Assembly (NCBI GenBank): GCA_947462335.1
Contig: OX381707.1
Coordinates: forward strand, 62,783,773 to 62,847,772
Direction: 5' to 3'
DNA from: Harmothoe impar
Lineage: Eukaryota; Annelida; Polychaeta; Phyllodocida; Polynoidae
Length of the DNA: 64,000 bases
The position numbers were made by a program, and so were the translations under genes. Below, in pieces: positions 15,502 to 28,420 of this stretch. The notes beneath the pieces are model-generated. The model did not search any database, had not been told where the DNA came from, and was given only the letters and a program-made list of their open reading frames with translations. The number at the start of each line of letters is the position of its first letter. Positions within the stretch are counted from its first letter, which is position 1.

Positions 15502-18500
15502 AACTACCACATGATATATAGCATTAGATGTATATTCAAAACATTGCCTGTGGCCAAGAATTAAGGAAGAAAGCAATTGATTAATTAATTAATGTTCTAG
15601 TAATCCCTAAACTAATGCGCTCTATAATTTTCATCTCTTAATAGATCTAGCAATCTAAGCAAGGTGGCAATGTATGTGTTTAACTATGGACCGGGGAATA
15701 TCCTAGGGGTGGGATTTGTTCCAGACAGCCAGAACCAAATCTTATTTCCTGGCATATACAAACTTTAAGATAAGACACCTTGCATGAAGCGGAAACATGC
15801 ATCATAGCTTAGTTAACTAGCCCCACAGGATGACCACTGAGTGGTCTAAACTAAAGTAAAGTGCGATAGATCAAATATCATTATACCGGTGCAATATAAA
15901 ACCACTCTGTTGATAAATGGAACGAAAATGGCAATTTGAGGGGAACTAGAGAATTTGCAGCAAAAATAGCTATGGCAGAAAGTTCCATATATCCAGCTCA
16001 GTAAATAAAGACATGCTGGAGTCACATGTCTGCCAGGTTTCTGCCTATTTCTACCTTAAAAAGAATGTAATGTTGGCCTTCCCAGTATAAATGTATAGAA
16101 AATAGAAAAGCAGTGCATGGTTATTATCATCTAAAGATGAAGGGTGGTTGACTTCTGCTGTACCCCCCATGCAAGGTATCCGATTGCATTCCGTGCATTC
16201 TATAATAAGCTGTATCAGTAAAGGTAGTGCTTATGTGCCATCACAGTGACATATTTTAAGTAAGAAGAATCTCTGGGATAACCTTAGGGAGAATATGACC
16301 TCTTTCCATCAGATCAGGATGCCACCAGTTGAAACTGCAGGATGCCCTACAGGTGCACTTGCTGACAATGACATGTTATGTACCTTAATCTGTTAATTGC
16401 TGTATGCTTCCTATCATTTACCCACCAATACAATCAATAATCCATAGCAATCAAGCCATACTCTTTTTTGATAATTCATGCTTCAAGTGTACTTATAAAG
16501 GTGGTTAATTAAGAAACATAACAGTGATAATTAAACATATAATTGAGTTGCCAATACTTTTTGTTGTTGTACTGTCACGACAAATGTACTATAATGTGTT
16601 ACCTCAAGGCGTCAAGTTGTCTTGTGATAAGAGGCTTTTTCAGGGTTACAGTTCTCTATAATTATACACGGGAAAATAGAATTATCATCATTATGCCACT
16701 CCATCAGATGAAGCTTTTAAGGCACTGTAAGACATCTAATATTAATAAAGGAAAATCATGTTTACTCATTGCATGCTATTCTATGCTATTCTTGCCAAAA
16801 TTGGGAAGGACTTAATTCGGTATCATTCAATTAATATTGCTAGCAACGTGGTTTTGAATCAAAATTACAGAAGACACTCCCTAGCCATGATAGACCCTTT
16901 TAAAATGATTGTCAATGGCTGGCTAACCTAATCCCTAACATCACATGATATAACCTACAGTAAGAACAATAGACCAAACACCCATGGGTGCGGAATATAA
17001 TCATTTCTGATTCCCTTTCTAAGTGACCCTGGCGTTGTTAGTGAACCTACTAATTCTAGTTCAGCAAACTATAATCATGTCTGCAACATTGCCTCTCGTT
17101 TATGATTATCAAGTCTTGCTCTTTTGAAATCATTGTCAATGGCTGGCTAATCTAATCCCTAACAAGGGCTACAGACGACAATATCTATCTTTCGTGTTGT
17201 ATTTCAGTTTAAAACCGCTGTCTCTATAATGCAAATAGCTGCAATAGGCCTGGGCTAGGGGTGAGGCAGTTAATTGATAAGTAATGGTTTTTCAAGTAAG
17301 ATCTATACTATTTGATAATACTATTGAAGACATGTGGGCAGGTGAGATGTGCTACTACATCTTCCCACTGTTTCCAGAAAATCAATAGGATGAAAGGTCT
17401 TCTGTACCACCTACTTTCCTCCTTTCCTACTGGTCTCTTCCTGGAACCAGAGTATTGACATATGAGAATTAGTTTCCCCATATGTATCCTCCTCCACAGA
17501 ACCGAAGTCTTCTCCCTTAGGCACTGCCAAATCACCCTCCCAACTCAGTAGAAACGTTTTTGATATAGACTATTTCACATTACTGATTTGATACGCAATG
17601 AGTTTAATCCCAAACTAATATCAGAATTAAGATAATAAGCTATCCAATGTTCAGTTGTCTTTTTGTTTATGAAATATCTCAATACAATTTGCATTTATCA
17701 TATGACCATCAGGCATTTAGTAACAGCTTTTGATATTGAATTTTGAAATAATTTCCATCCTGTTTTAAGCATAGAAGTCCTCATGAGACGTTTCACCAAT
17801 TGCCTTCTTCCAGTTTTCTATTTAGAACGAAAGTCGGGTTACTATGGCAACCACCAGGTACAAGGATGGCAATTTAGGTTCAAGACGTTCCCTAAAAATA
17901 TGAAATATGCAAGCTTTGCATTAGAAATGGAATTTTATAACAAAAGATTATTCTATTCTAAAGCAAAAATTAATTTTGTCTGGAACAATTTCTAGATTTA
18001 CAGCAATAGGGATGCTATAATTGGTATTAAGAAACCCTGGTTGTTGAGTTGATGTTTAAAGAACTGCATTGACAACGCTTACTAGATAACTGATGAGGCA
18101 AACTAAATGAACTATAAAGGATTCAGGGACATAATACCCCTATTGTATCTTCATATCAAATTCGGCTAGTTTTGTTTAAGAAATTAGAAATTTGATTCCA
18201 GTTTCCTTCTCCTCTCATAACAATATTAACGATATTGTAGGTTTTCCTAAAAGTAGTTGTTTCCTTTGCGGGTGTCATTGATGGGGATATGATACTGCTT
18301 GTTCAGACACAGTGCTGTGTTGTAACAATACCAGGTGGGATGTCAGGTAATACTCACTGTTAGATGCAACATGCAATCATCAGGGCTGAAATGTCAAGAA
18401 CAAAGGAAATGGCTGTCAGATGCACAAAGGTCGCGAGAGGCATTGTCTTAGAGGGGTGTCACTTTTTATGTGGCTTCTCTACTTCCCCTTGCTGCTCTTG

Positions 18501-19700
18501 TTAGAGAACATAATTTAAGTATTGTAGGGAATTCAGTCAGTCCTGTCATATTTACCAAAGTTATTATAATTTACAAGCCATAATTTATCAAATGGAGGTG
18601 GGCATTCTGAAAATGTGCTCTTGTCAGTGGTAGCATAAATTGGTTCAACATAGAAGCAGCAGTACCAACCAATCGCTCAGCAGGCCAACAGCGGCTACAT
18701 TAGGGTTGATCTAGCTGGAAAATAGCAACCAAGCTTGGAATGTGATATGAATCAGTAAGAGGGCGATGTGACAAGACAAAGCTGAGCACATGCCAAAAGA
18801 TGATTATTAATCTTTATCTCACTTCTCACCTGGAGGTGAGGATCCCTTTCACACATTGGGCGGACCCTTTTCTGTATGCCAAACGTTGCTGAATAATTTA
18901 TTTGGTGCTGCGGACTTATTAGTTCATTTATATCCCTAAAGTAGACTCCAATGTCATCTTTCCTTATCCTAAAGACAGGACAAGCCAGACAATCTTGATT
19001 ATGGTATATTTATTCTTTACTGATGTCAATGTTTTACTGCTCCCTAGGAAGTTGGTGGGTAGGATGCCTGAGTGCTAGGACAGATGATGTGAAGCCTGAA
19101 GTGTGCATGCAATAAGAGGCCGCAGCAGTGTGTACGGTAGCACTTTTGTATATTACAGTGGCTAATGTAAAGTGCGTACAGTCTGGGGTATCCATGAATA
19201 GGTGGGGACAATAGCACCTGTGTCTATTAGATTATGATGCCATTAGGGAAGCTGAAAGATACCCAGCAGGTGCATTTGAGGATGAGGACTTCGCTGTATA
19301 TTGTGCTCTCATTTCTCCTGTTACAATCCACCAATCTGCACCCACTGGCTCAATGATAGCATTCACAAACAATACGTTACACGATTGTGTAACTTACGGT
19401 TGCATCCATTGATTGATACGAAGTAAAATAGAAAATGCAATGTTCATATAGATCCAAACATGCTTAGGGATTGGTCACCCACATACCTGTACACAGGGAG
19501 AATATTGGTTTGATATAAGCAATAAAATTGTTTAAAACTCAATTCAATAAGCCATAGTCCGAGAGCTATATTAACGGATGTAAAGCACGAAATGGAAAAC
19601 AAAAATCAAATAAATCTTGAAAAAGAGACTTACTCTTGACTGGCAGGCAACCCTATCGTGTGCTATTCTTGCCAATGGTTGGCAAGAATGTAATGAGATG

Positions 19701-20753
19701 TCAGTCTATTCAACCCGGAAACTAGTTTTCCCCTTCTTAGTCCTGCTCACAGACTTGGATTGCACAGGCCTAAATGATTAGCTAATCTTACAACCGAGAT
19801 GATCTCATTTTTGGACTGGCTTCTGCTCCGCAAGCCCCTTTCTGAAAGACGCATTCCACTGCAACTGTTTTGACGGCTGAATGACAGCCTATTGCTGACC
19901 CATTTATATCAAAAGTCTGTGAATCTTTCTGTAAACTCAAAGTTTAGCTCTTCAAACCAAGATATCTATCCTTTTTTGAGGAGAAATGGTGTGAAAACGT
20001 CCTTAAATTTTTGGATATGTACCGCGATGCACAAACATCGAAACAGTATGAAGATTATTATATTCTGTGTAATTTTGATGATATTAGTATTATGTTCTGT
20101 TCCACTTTTATTTTATTTCAAACTATTATATATCGCGATAATACAGTGTTTGGAAAATGGATATAGATATACATTGGGTATAATCTGGGGCTGGCGATAG
20201 AATTCTGTAGCGAGGGGATTTGAAAATCAGTTGGCTATTGCAGGTTATCGTAAACCCAAATATGCCTCGCTTTTATAGTCACATTCGGCGAAAGAAACTA
20301 GTATTAAAGAGAACCCTACTGCGTAAAATAATAGACATTGTGTCAAGCTGTGTACGTGATACGAATATTCTATTCCCATCAGAGGTCTTGCTAATATGAC
20401 TGTCATCCAGGCAAGCGCTATATTTCCCATGCCCTGGATGAAACCCCTGGACATCTTATGCAAAACAGTGAAACTAGAACAACCCCATAATGAAGGGAAT
20501 GGCTCCAGCAACACCACTTCCTACATGGATACACCTGTACCACACCCTAGGTGCCATAACCTAGATGTCACAACTGAACCTCTGCCATATCTTGCTATCT
20601 AAACTGTGGCCTTTCTGTGCTGTCTATGAGGATCATACTCTTATCTTGCCTTAGTGCAGGTCTTTCTAAGTAAGCCTCTTCCTAAGATAATACAAGACAG
20701 CTCCACACTCAATACGGAGTTACTATGTATCTATGCAATCATGTCCATTCAGG
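19701..20753. other. Non-coding stretch, nothing recognised
   Basis: Beyond the last array anchor. The open frames at 19892-20200 (plus) and 20245-20517 (minus) show no recognisable domain and no conserved splice context. I do not call them. Confidence 0.5.
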
Positions 20754-21050
20754 GCTCAGTCTCATGACTTTGTAACAGTTGAAACGTCTTTGACCGGGTG
20801 TCGTCTTTGACCGGTGTAGTCTTTGACCGGGTGTCTAGAAAATATTTTTTTAAATTTTTTTTCTATAATATATGTTTATGATGGAATGTACTTGGTGGGA
20901 CTTCTTATTGCATAATACTTTGGACAGTGCAGCTGGTTAAAGTTGAAGTAAGATACCCGGTCAAAGATGACACCCGGTCAAAGACTACACCGGTCAAATA
21001 CGACACCCGGTCAAAGACGTTTCAACTGTTACAAACTCATGAGACTGAGC
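20754..21050. mobile_element. Foldback element, GACCGGGTG family, copy 2
   Basis: Inverted arms GCTCAGTCTCATGA...GTAACAGTTGAAACGTC and complement, each followed by three or more tandem units of GTCTTTGACCGGGTGTC type. The AT-rich centre of about 100 bp is non-coding. The outer arm sequence differs from copy 1 while the tandem unit is shared, so the family evolves mainly by turnover of the unit. Confidence 0.8.
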
Positions 21051-22043
21051 CTCAAACATTTAAGTATGATGTCTAAATGTGCCATACCCTGCGTTTGCAA
21101 TCAGTGCTATCGAGTTACTCGCACGCTGTCAGCAAATCAAACTTTAATTACCTCTATTTCGATACACTCGGCTTGAATATATTCAACCAGTGGGAACCCA
21201 ATACAGAGATGAAATGCCACACAAGTAATCCAAACCAAACTACTTGAGCTGTGCGTGGGTTCACCTTATGACGTTTTCTCTAATTAAAGAGCCACATCTT
21301 GCTACCCTTACAGTAAGAAACAGCGTGTGGAAAGCAGCAGTTGTTTGTCCCTTACATACACCTTATTAGGTTGTACACTGACATTGTACAGTGTTATAGT
21401 GTACAACACTAGTATGCTGTAGTTCTGTTGAGGGTGAAGAGTAACAAACTTGCTACACATGGGAAATTATTCCAAAGAAAGAGAAAGTATCCTTAGCACC
21501 GTTACAGAGAAACATTATAAAATGGAAACAACTTTGAAGTGGCTTGGGATTTAACCTTTTCAACCTTTTCAATCATGAACTGCATTTCTCATTCATGTAT
21601 GGGAATCGATATGTAGACTCTTTGATCGAGAGTTCCATCCTCAATACGAGTGTATAGACTAGGTTGTCTGGGGATACTTGATCCCCAACCTAGGTTTAAT
21701 AAGGACATTTAGATGTGAGATTCGTCGGAGAAGAACCTATTTAGAATGGCCCATAACGCAAATGCAAATGGTGCCCTAAAAATGTCCTGAAGAAACTCCA
21801 GGGTCACCACATTGTCCTTTAGGGTGTCTGACCCCCTCCTCCGGGGTGCCTTATGCGTTATGTTGGTTAGATAATATGATAGAGCAAGAATTATGTGAAC
21901 ACCAATCTACTTCCCATTTGATGAGCTCTAATGAGAGCGAAGGAGAAAGCGCAATGTGCAATGGATAAGCTCAATAACAAGATATACTTAGCCCCATCTG
22001 GCATTAGTAGATCTGCTTTCGCACAACTGGATGGCACCATCAT
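21051..22043. other. Non-coding stretch with small hairpins
   Basis: Imperfect palindromes occur around 21373-21408 (TTGTACACTG...GTGTACAA) and 21660-21695 (GGTTGTCTGGGGAT...ATCCCCAACC). No gene is recognisable. Confidence 0.5.
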
Positions 22044-22127
22044 AATAATGTGACATACATGTGCTGGGAAAAGGGACCTTAATGCACCCTGTACTAAGGT
22101 CCCTTTTCGCAGATCGTGTCACATTAT
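22044..22127. repeat. Small hairpin element
   Basis: TAATGTGACA at the left and TGTCACATTA at the right enclose a second perfect stem, AAAAGGGACCTTA and TAAGGTCCCTTTT, with a loop of about 13 bases. Probably a miniature inverted-repeat element or a remnant. Confidence 0.65.
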
Positions 22128-22421
22128 TTCTGATGGTTGACAAGGGAAAAACAGATGACATTTTCACAGTTGCAGATCATTTCCCTTTTCCCAACATTTT
22201 AAATCATTGCTGCTCTCAGAAACCTCTATTTCCTTGTGAACATTTTGATTATTTTAGTGACTTTGCAATTCTTTTTCAACTTTCCTTTCTTGTTTTTATC
22301 ACCGGAAGCAAAATGCTCTACATGTGGGACATTATTCTGAAATCGAGTATCTAATGAAACACGTGCCGATTCCGTGATGTAATGTTGGCTTTGGAGGAGA
22401 AGCGTTCCTAATTATTACCTC

Positions 22422-22623
22422 AAAGAATACTTTGCTTTGTAAAGTCGATAGATTGTCAATATAAATCGAACCGGCTAGGATTTCCCTGTACCCAATAGGG
22501 GTATTCAGTCCCATACCTTTGTAAAGAATACTTTGCTTTGTAAAGTCGATAGAGTGTCAATATAAATCGAACCGGCTAGGATTTCCCTGTACCCAATAGG
22601 GGTATTCAGTCCCATACCTTTGT
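22422..22623 (+). repeat. 101-bp tandem duplication
   Basis: Two adjacent units (22422-22522 and 22523-22623) differ at about one base (GATAGATTG against GATAGAGTG). Each contains CTTTGTAAAGTCGATAG and CCCAATAGGGGTATTCAG. The near identity indicates a recent duplication. No coding content. Confidence 0.9.
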
Positions 22624-25154
22624 AAAAGGGGTTCCTGATAACAGATGATTCCGAAACTATTCATAAAGTACCTTGTATCATAATCATTCAGGGAAAAACT
22701 AAAAAACTGGAGTATCATAAAATATGATGAACTTACCCTCTTTATCACATAAGCTCCACTAGTAGTAATCCAGGCTTGGCGTTGCTCGTTCGATATACTA
22801 TAGTGAAATCAGGAATGAACCTATGTGAATGTCCAATGTAGAAATATACACGACCACATAATCCAAAAGACAGTCGCGTCCTAATGGCCCAGGTGCGTGT
22901 CCTTATTGGCAGGTATAAACCAGTTCCTGTTCTAGAGCCATATATGTCTACAGCTTCCCAACTCAAAAATATATTTTAGCAATTAATCTTGTTCCTTCAC
23001 AATTGCTCAGATGATCAACTGGCGGGTTATCTTCTAGAATCATAACTAATATCCCAGGTAGCCATAACTAAAGCACATTGAGATGCAGTGCCAAGTGAGT
23101 TGGTGGTGAGCTAGTCGCGGGAGCAGCTCCTTGCAACTGTGAGCAGCTCAGTTTGGCTTCCAGGCGCGGCGGCAGGTAGCGCTGGTCTAAGTGGTGATTA
23201 CTTTGGCCGATAGAGGGCAGTGGAGTCGCTGGCGGCTTGCAGCATGCTGCCTGGTGTGCAGGCAATCCCTAGCACCCCTACTCTACGTCCAGTGTAGACA
23301 GAGTTGAGATTACCTGGGCAGAAAGGTAATTTTGCGGTAGGGCTGTTGTCACCTGAACCATAATATACTGTAGTGGCAACGTCATTCGCTCTGATTGAGA
23401 GACTAATGTGCAGATGGGTAACCCTACAAGTCTTCTGTTCTCTGCCATACTATCTTATGGAAAACATCTCTGAATCAATGTTGACATAGGCATCTATATT
23501 ACTATAATGTCAAATAAAAATTAATTTCAAGAAAAGCTTGAAACAGAGCTTATCATATAACTCTGCACATAACCTTTATTTCAGAGATAGTCGGCAGGTG
23601 ATATCAACGTGTGCGTGAAGCTAAACCTTGACTGGTACCCTTGAACTTGAAGGGGATGCTTCAAGGGCGAGAGGTCCCGTTGATCGAATAAAATAAGGAC
23701 CCTGTGATATCAATATTACAAGGTGGTGTCAGATATTTCCTGTTGCTCAGGAAACAATGAGAGAAAATAGGTTCCTCAGAAGGAAAATCCTGCACCTCAG
23801 GTGACATTTTCCGTTCTCCAGACATAATAAAAGGTTTCTGACAATAATATTATTCTGTCAAGTTCAACAGAATGCGAAGTACAACGTTTTGCAGACGTTC
23901 ACACTTTTCCTGTTTCTCAGAAATATCCTGTTTCTCTGCTGAGGACATCTAATAGTTTTCAGTATTTGAGGAGTTATTCTCCACGTTACACAGGGGCAAA
24001 TCCAATGAGCTATTACACACAGACAGATAAAATCTTTCTGGAACATCTGATAACATACTTGATGTATAAGGTACAAAAAAAAATGATTGATATTTATGTT
24101 GTATATCGAATATTCTGCTTGATCATCTTGTGAATGGCATCATAAAAGCACCCTAAGCGAAGTGAAGCATGTATGTTGCAAAGTGGACAGTGAACCCGAA
24201 TACTGCGGCCACACACATGTCATTCTAAATACAAAGAGTGAGCAATCCCATCACTGCCCACGGGATAGGGGTTAAAATCATGTCCTGAACGCACACACAT
24301 AAGAAACTGTTTTCTGTAATGGGGAAACATGTGGCATGAAATTAGGAAGTGTGATGGAAAATGATATTGACCTTTTGTTCCTTGATTTAAGATCAGGATT
24401 AGTTTGGATGTTTAATCCTTCCAACGGGCAGGTTCTTTGTTTGAACGTGTTTAATTCTTGTGCGAATCGAGTCCCATTTCAATGCAATGGTAACAACAGG
24501 AAATATTTCTTAGCGTTAGGAGTTCGTCCTTTCACGATCCTTCCACGAACAATACACCTTAACAAGACTAATGCAAGACATGTATAGATAAATCGGAATT
24601 CTGGATCAGGAATAGGCAGACGTTGTCTCCTATGGTACCTATTTTTAATTGATAAACCACTCTTAAAGGTCCTCTGTAAACATTCCCCTCCTCTTTCCTC
24701 ACGCAGCAGGGCCTTTAGTGGCATCATACTACCCTAGGGCTGGATATGTCCTGCTCGTGAGGACAACGTCGAAGATAAACAATTGTTTTGGATCTTTGTC
24801 TCCCATTGGAGAAGAAGGGGCGTAAAGGTCAGCAGAGACGCCACTTTTATCTGTTATGGGGAAGCAGGAAGGGTCTCGATGGCGAGATGAAGAAGAGCTG
24901 TAGGAAACCAACTCAAACCTCAGTCAAGGGCTGCAGCGAAATAGAAAAAGGTGTAAGTGAGAGGGATACATTTCTTTCTAAGTAAAACCCCGTCTCTAGC
25001 TAAAGTACTTTTTCTTATTCCCCAGAGATAATCACTTATTCAGTGTATCAGGAATACGTCAAGTGATTATTAACCTACAAACGTAGGCTACCCAGATTAC
25101 ATTTGCCATCTGCCCTATACCAGCATTTTAGTGCCAAGTCGACTTAGTCTTTTT
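22624..25154. other. Non-coding stretch, nothing recognised
   Basis: No gene was recognised. The segment around 23085-23280 is GC-richer and ends near GTGCAGGCAATCCCTAGCACCCC; it could be a SINE-like insertion but shows no clear Pol III boxes. Open frames at 22745-22966, 24336-24587 and 24479-24727 lack recognisable domains. Confidence 0.45.
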
Positions 25155-25270
25155 TTCAGCTCTGCGGGAGTATGGTCAGAAAGGTCAGGCTACCTGATCA
25201 GGTAGTGGCTCAACTCACGTGTGGGCAGATGAGGGGATGCCCCCAAAGTGGTCTGGACACCTAGCTTGCT
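25155..25270 (+). repeat. Dispersed repeat, partner of 29135-29240
   Basis: Shares AAAGGTCAGGCTACC, AGTGGCTCAAC and CACCTAGC with 29135-29240 in the same orientation and order. Diverged; function unknown. The spacing of nearly 4 kb is close to that of the array at 11-19.7 kb, but the sequences differ. Confidence 0.45.
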
Positions 25271-26169
25271 GACAAACCAGATATGATATAGCCTGTCACC
25301 TCTAAGTATGTGACATGATCTGGGATCATAGGTGCACCCTGCATTAATATCAGCCTACAACGCCATCTACCAAGTGGAACGTTGAATCGGTGTTGACAAC
25401 TGGTTCATATATACTAATGATTACCAATGCTGATTGAACGTTCTACAGCCACTGGCACGGTCTTCCAGGCCATACTTCATGCCAGGATAAATAAATGGAT
25501 ATCAATTCATTTCAATTTGAACACTGGGTACAGATCGAGCCTAGCTCTTTAAACATGGCACTCGTGGGTTCAAATATATTGTTTTGTTAATACACTGAAA
25601 ACTCCTTTGAAACAATAATATTATGAAAGCAGGAAATATCTGCAAAATCCTTTCCCCAGGGGACACAGAAATAGGTTCAATGTTGAATCATCATTGACAA
25701 CTGGTTGAGCAACTCGTAGATCTATGCATTGAGGATTTCCTTCACAAACTGTCCCAGACTCGAATCTACACGGAAACGTACACAAGGGTTGAGATCTGAA
25801 GGACGTTGGAGCTCAGCATCATGAGAAGCTTTCACAAGCTGTTCAAGAGGCAAAAAACGTACATGAGTACCCTCAGCAGAATAAATTAAGAGAGGGCTAG
25901 TGAGTGTTAACTGGTTAACTTTTTCATCTATTCAATAATCGGGCTTATCAAGTGAAGATATCGGATTGGCTTTTCTCCTATTAGAAAAACAGATACAACT
26001 TTTATAGCTTCATAATTAGGATCTGATGTTTGAGGACTCTGGGTTCACGACGTCAAAGCATTATCTTACATGTTTACCATAGTCTTCTTGCACTTAATCT
26101 GTAAAGCGACATTCTCATTTAGGGGGTCCATGTACTCTTTTTTTCTCGTACTGTTCTAGTCAAATCATT

Positions 26170-26253
26170 GTCACCGTCCACTGGGGAACATCGGCTGCTA
26201 AGCCATGCATACATTATATAACGTCGGCCGATTAGATCCCAGTTGACGGTGGC
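26170..26253. repeat. Inverted repeat (26-bp arms)
   Basis: GTCACCGTCCACTGGGGA (left) pairs with its near-complement in 26227-26253 (TCCCAGTTGACGGTGGC), with about 30 bp between the arms. Non-coding hairpin. Confidence 0.6.
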
Positions 26254-27243
26254 CATAGGGAGTGGCCTGTTAAGTCTAATAGACCTTAAATGTTATCTCT
26301 ATAATATTACCTCTAAAATAGTTATTTATAGAACACTCACTACCGCAAAGGTTTCTTCCTTCTGTGAAGGGAAGGACTCTGAATATCAAAGTAACTCATA
26401 ATAAATTATGATACTTTGTTACCTTCCTCAGTTACTTTGCGATAATATTTTTCTCATAAAAGTGCTGATGCCCTTGTAATGGTGATCTAACATTATCCTA
26501 CACTTGCCTCGGGGATGAACAACAAAAATACAAATAGTCAAATGTGGGAGTTCGAGATAGTACAGGATACTAAGCCTCCTGAAAAGAAATGGCTAATAAT
26601 TATTTAGAAATGCCATGATAGGATGAGGGGCACATAAAGAGGTATGCACACAAGTGGTCCTTTGCAGAACTTTTTCAGTTTTCGTGAACGGGCAACAATC
26701 ACCAAATCCGCAATTAGAGTGTTCTTGAAATAGAGGTTATAAATAGTTAGAAGAAAATATGGCTATTTTGTCAAAGGTCTTTTGCACAGCAGACAACGAT
26801 TTCGTTATCCCTTAGACATGCTATTATGACGATCTCCTTTTTGGTAATCGTTTCAAGTGTGTTTCTCACTCGATGGCATATCTATCCTAGGGAATACTTT
26901 AATAATGATTGTTTTTAAAGATAGTATCATGATCTTCAAATTTGTAATATATCTTGACAATGTCGTCATAATTTTTCTTGCAAAAATAATTCGTCAAGAT
27001 TATACTTTAGCCAACATACCTTTATGATCATTTGTTACTAATACTTGAAGTCTGTTGCCAAAAGGATAATGATAAAAAAATTCTCTCTCACGAAAACCCC
27101 AAAGAGAAATAGTAAGTTTACCTTATTTTTTATGTTCCAACTAGGTCACTTCATTTTTGATGATGTGACTGCCGAACCTTTATTTACAAATGAATCAGTT
27201 TCTTGACACGTGCTCTGCAGCTAGAAAATAACGAGTGGGGACT

Positions 27244-28420
27244 CGCATAGGGTAGACTGCCCATGAGATGACTATCTGGTCTGTTGGTACTTTGAGTAGA
27301 CCGGTACATAGATCAGGAGCCCTGTCGATAATAGGCCCTATGGCGATTGGCCCTGAGGATGATCTGCCCAATGTCTATGAAATCCCGTGGGAGATTGGCC
27401 CCATAATTAATGACACCCTGACTGAGACATACCAGTCTACTCATGGTACAAACAGACCAGGGGCTCGATTCATAACAATGTACGATAGTCAAATACTATT
27501 ACGACAGAACATTACCATTTCTCGTACAAAATAGTAGGTGTAGTACATTGTCATATGGGTAAGTTAAAGACATGTTCCTTTTGCAGTCGTAAGGTCATAT
27601 ATAGTGCATTTCACAATGCAGTCGTAAGAATATTACTGGTCATGAAGTCTTACAAAACAAGGGTAATAGCTGGTCGTAAGTCCTTTTTATGTCATTTCAC
27701 AATCAACGGCTGAGACAGGGTCCAAACTCATCTCAGCCAATGATTTTTTCTCCATTTCAACCTTTAGAGATTCCAAACCCGGTGCAAAAGAAAGAGAAAC
27801 ATGTACTGCACTATGTCAATATGTTGTGTATTACAATACAATGCTTTATCAAGTGGATGTAATATAAATAAAACATTGGTCGTTATAAGAAATCATACTG
27901 TATTTTGCATACCGCATGGTGCAGTGGGATAACATGACAGCAGGATAGGAAGGAAATTTCCGACCTGGTTTATTTACTATTTTTATTATATGCTATATAG
28001 AAATATAGGGTGCCTGTCAGTCTACAGGTGTCATATTTTGAGTTAGCCTCACATAACCATTTCCTCAACTTTCTTTGTACGACTAGGTGGGAACTCCTCA
28101 CCGGAAATGACGTCATATTGATTGGAAACACCCCAATATTGCAATAAATATTGAAATAAATTGGTTTCCCCCACATTGTACGACAGGGGCACATACGATT
28201 TCAATTATACTTTACAACTGCAGATGTTCCTAATCGTAAATCAATTTACTTCTGACTGTTTTGAAGGAGATACTACTTCCTCTTGTGAAATGGGTATGCA
28301 ATCGTTTTTTCTAAAAGTTGTAGCTTTACTCACGACTGTAACCCAAAAATTTACTTAGTAGTATAAACTTATGAATCGAGGCCCAGCTAGCCATCTCATG
28401 GGCGGTCTACCCTATATGCG
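27244..28420. mobile_element. Outer inverted repeat enclosing a nested element
   Basis: The arm CGCATAGGGTAGACTGCCC (27244-27262, continuing ATGAGATG) is inverted at 28392-28420 (CATCTCATGGGCGG, then TCTACCCTATATGCG). Between the arms lies a stretch of about 185 bp and then the separate element at 27456-28388. The outer arms most simply mark an element into which the inner one inserted. The plus-strand open frame at 27268-27534 runs across the junction, so I do not call it a gene. Confidence 0.6.
27456..28388 (+). mobile_element. Non-autonomous DNA element with GGGCCTCGATTCATAA ends, copy A
   Basis: Left end GGGCTCGATTCATAA and right end TTATGAATCGAGGCCC are inverted. Its right two thirds (about 27725-28388) match 32185-32766, including GTACGACTAGGTGGGAAC, AACACCCCAATATT and TATACTTTACAACTGCA. 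No transposase frame is present. CAG lies at both outer edges and could be a 3-bp target duplication, but the same bases follow copy B and may belong to the element. Confidence 0.65.

Larger units (their letters stand above)
11055..19700 (+). repeat. Old tandem array with a period of about 4 kb
   Basis: Several anchors recur in the same order and orientation. The GGTAGCACTTTTGTGCCATC type is at 11060, 16223 and 19136. The TGTGCTATTCTTGCCAA type is at 12643, 14728, 16783 and 19659. A GCAGGTGAG...CAATAGGAT...GTCTTCTG block is at 13355 and 17330. A block ending TTTGATTCCAGTTTCC is at 13618 and 18043. The ATGTCAAGAACAAAGGAAATG type is at 14330 and 18395. Spacing is roughly 4.0-4.4 kb for most pairs. 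Copies are strongly diverged, with no shared long reading frame. Whether it derives from a duplicated gene, a non-coding locus or a large transposon is open. Confidence 0.55.
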
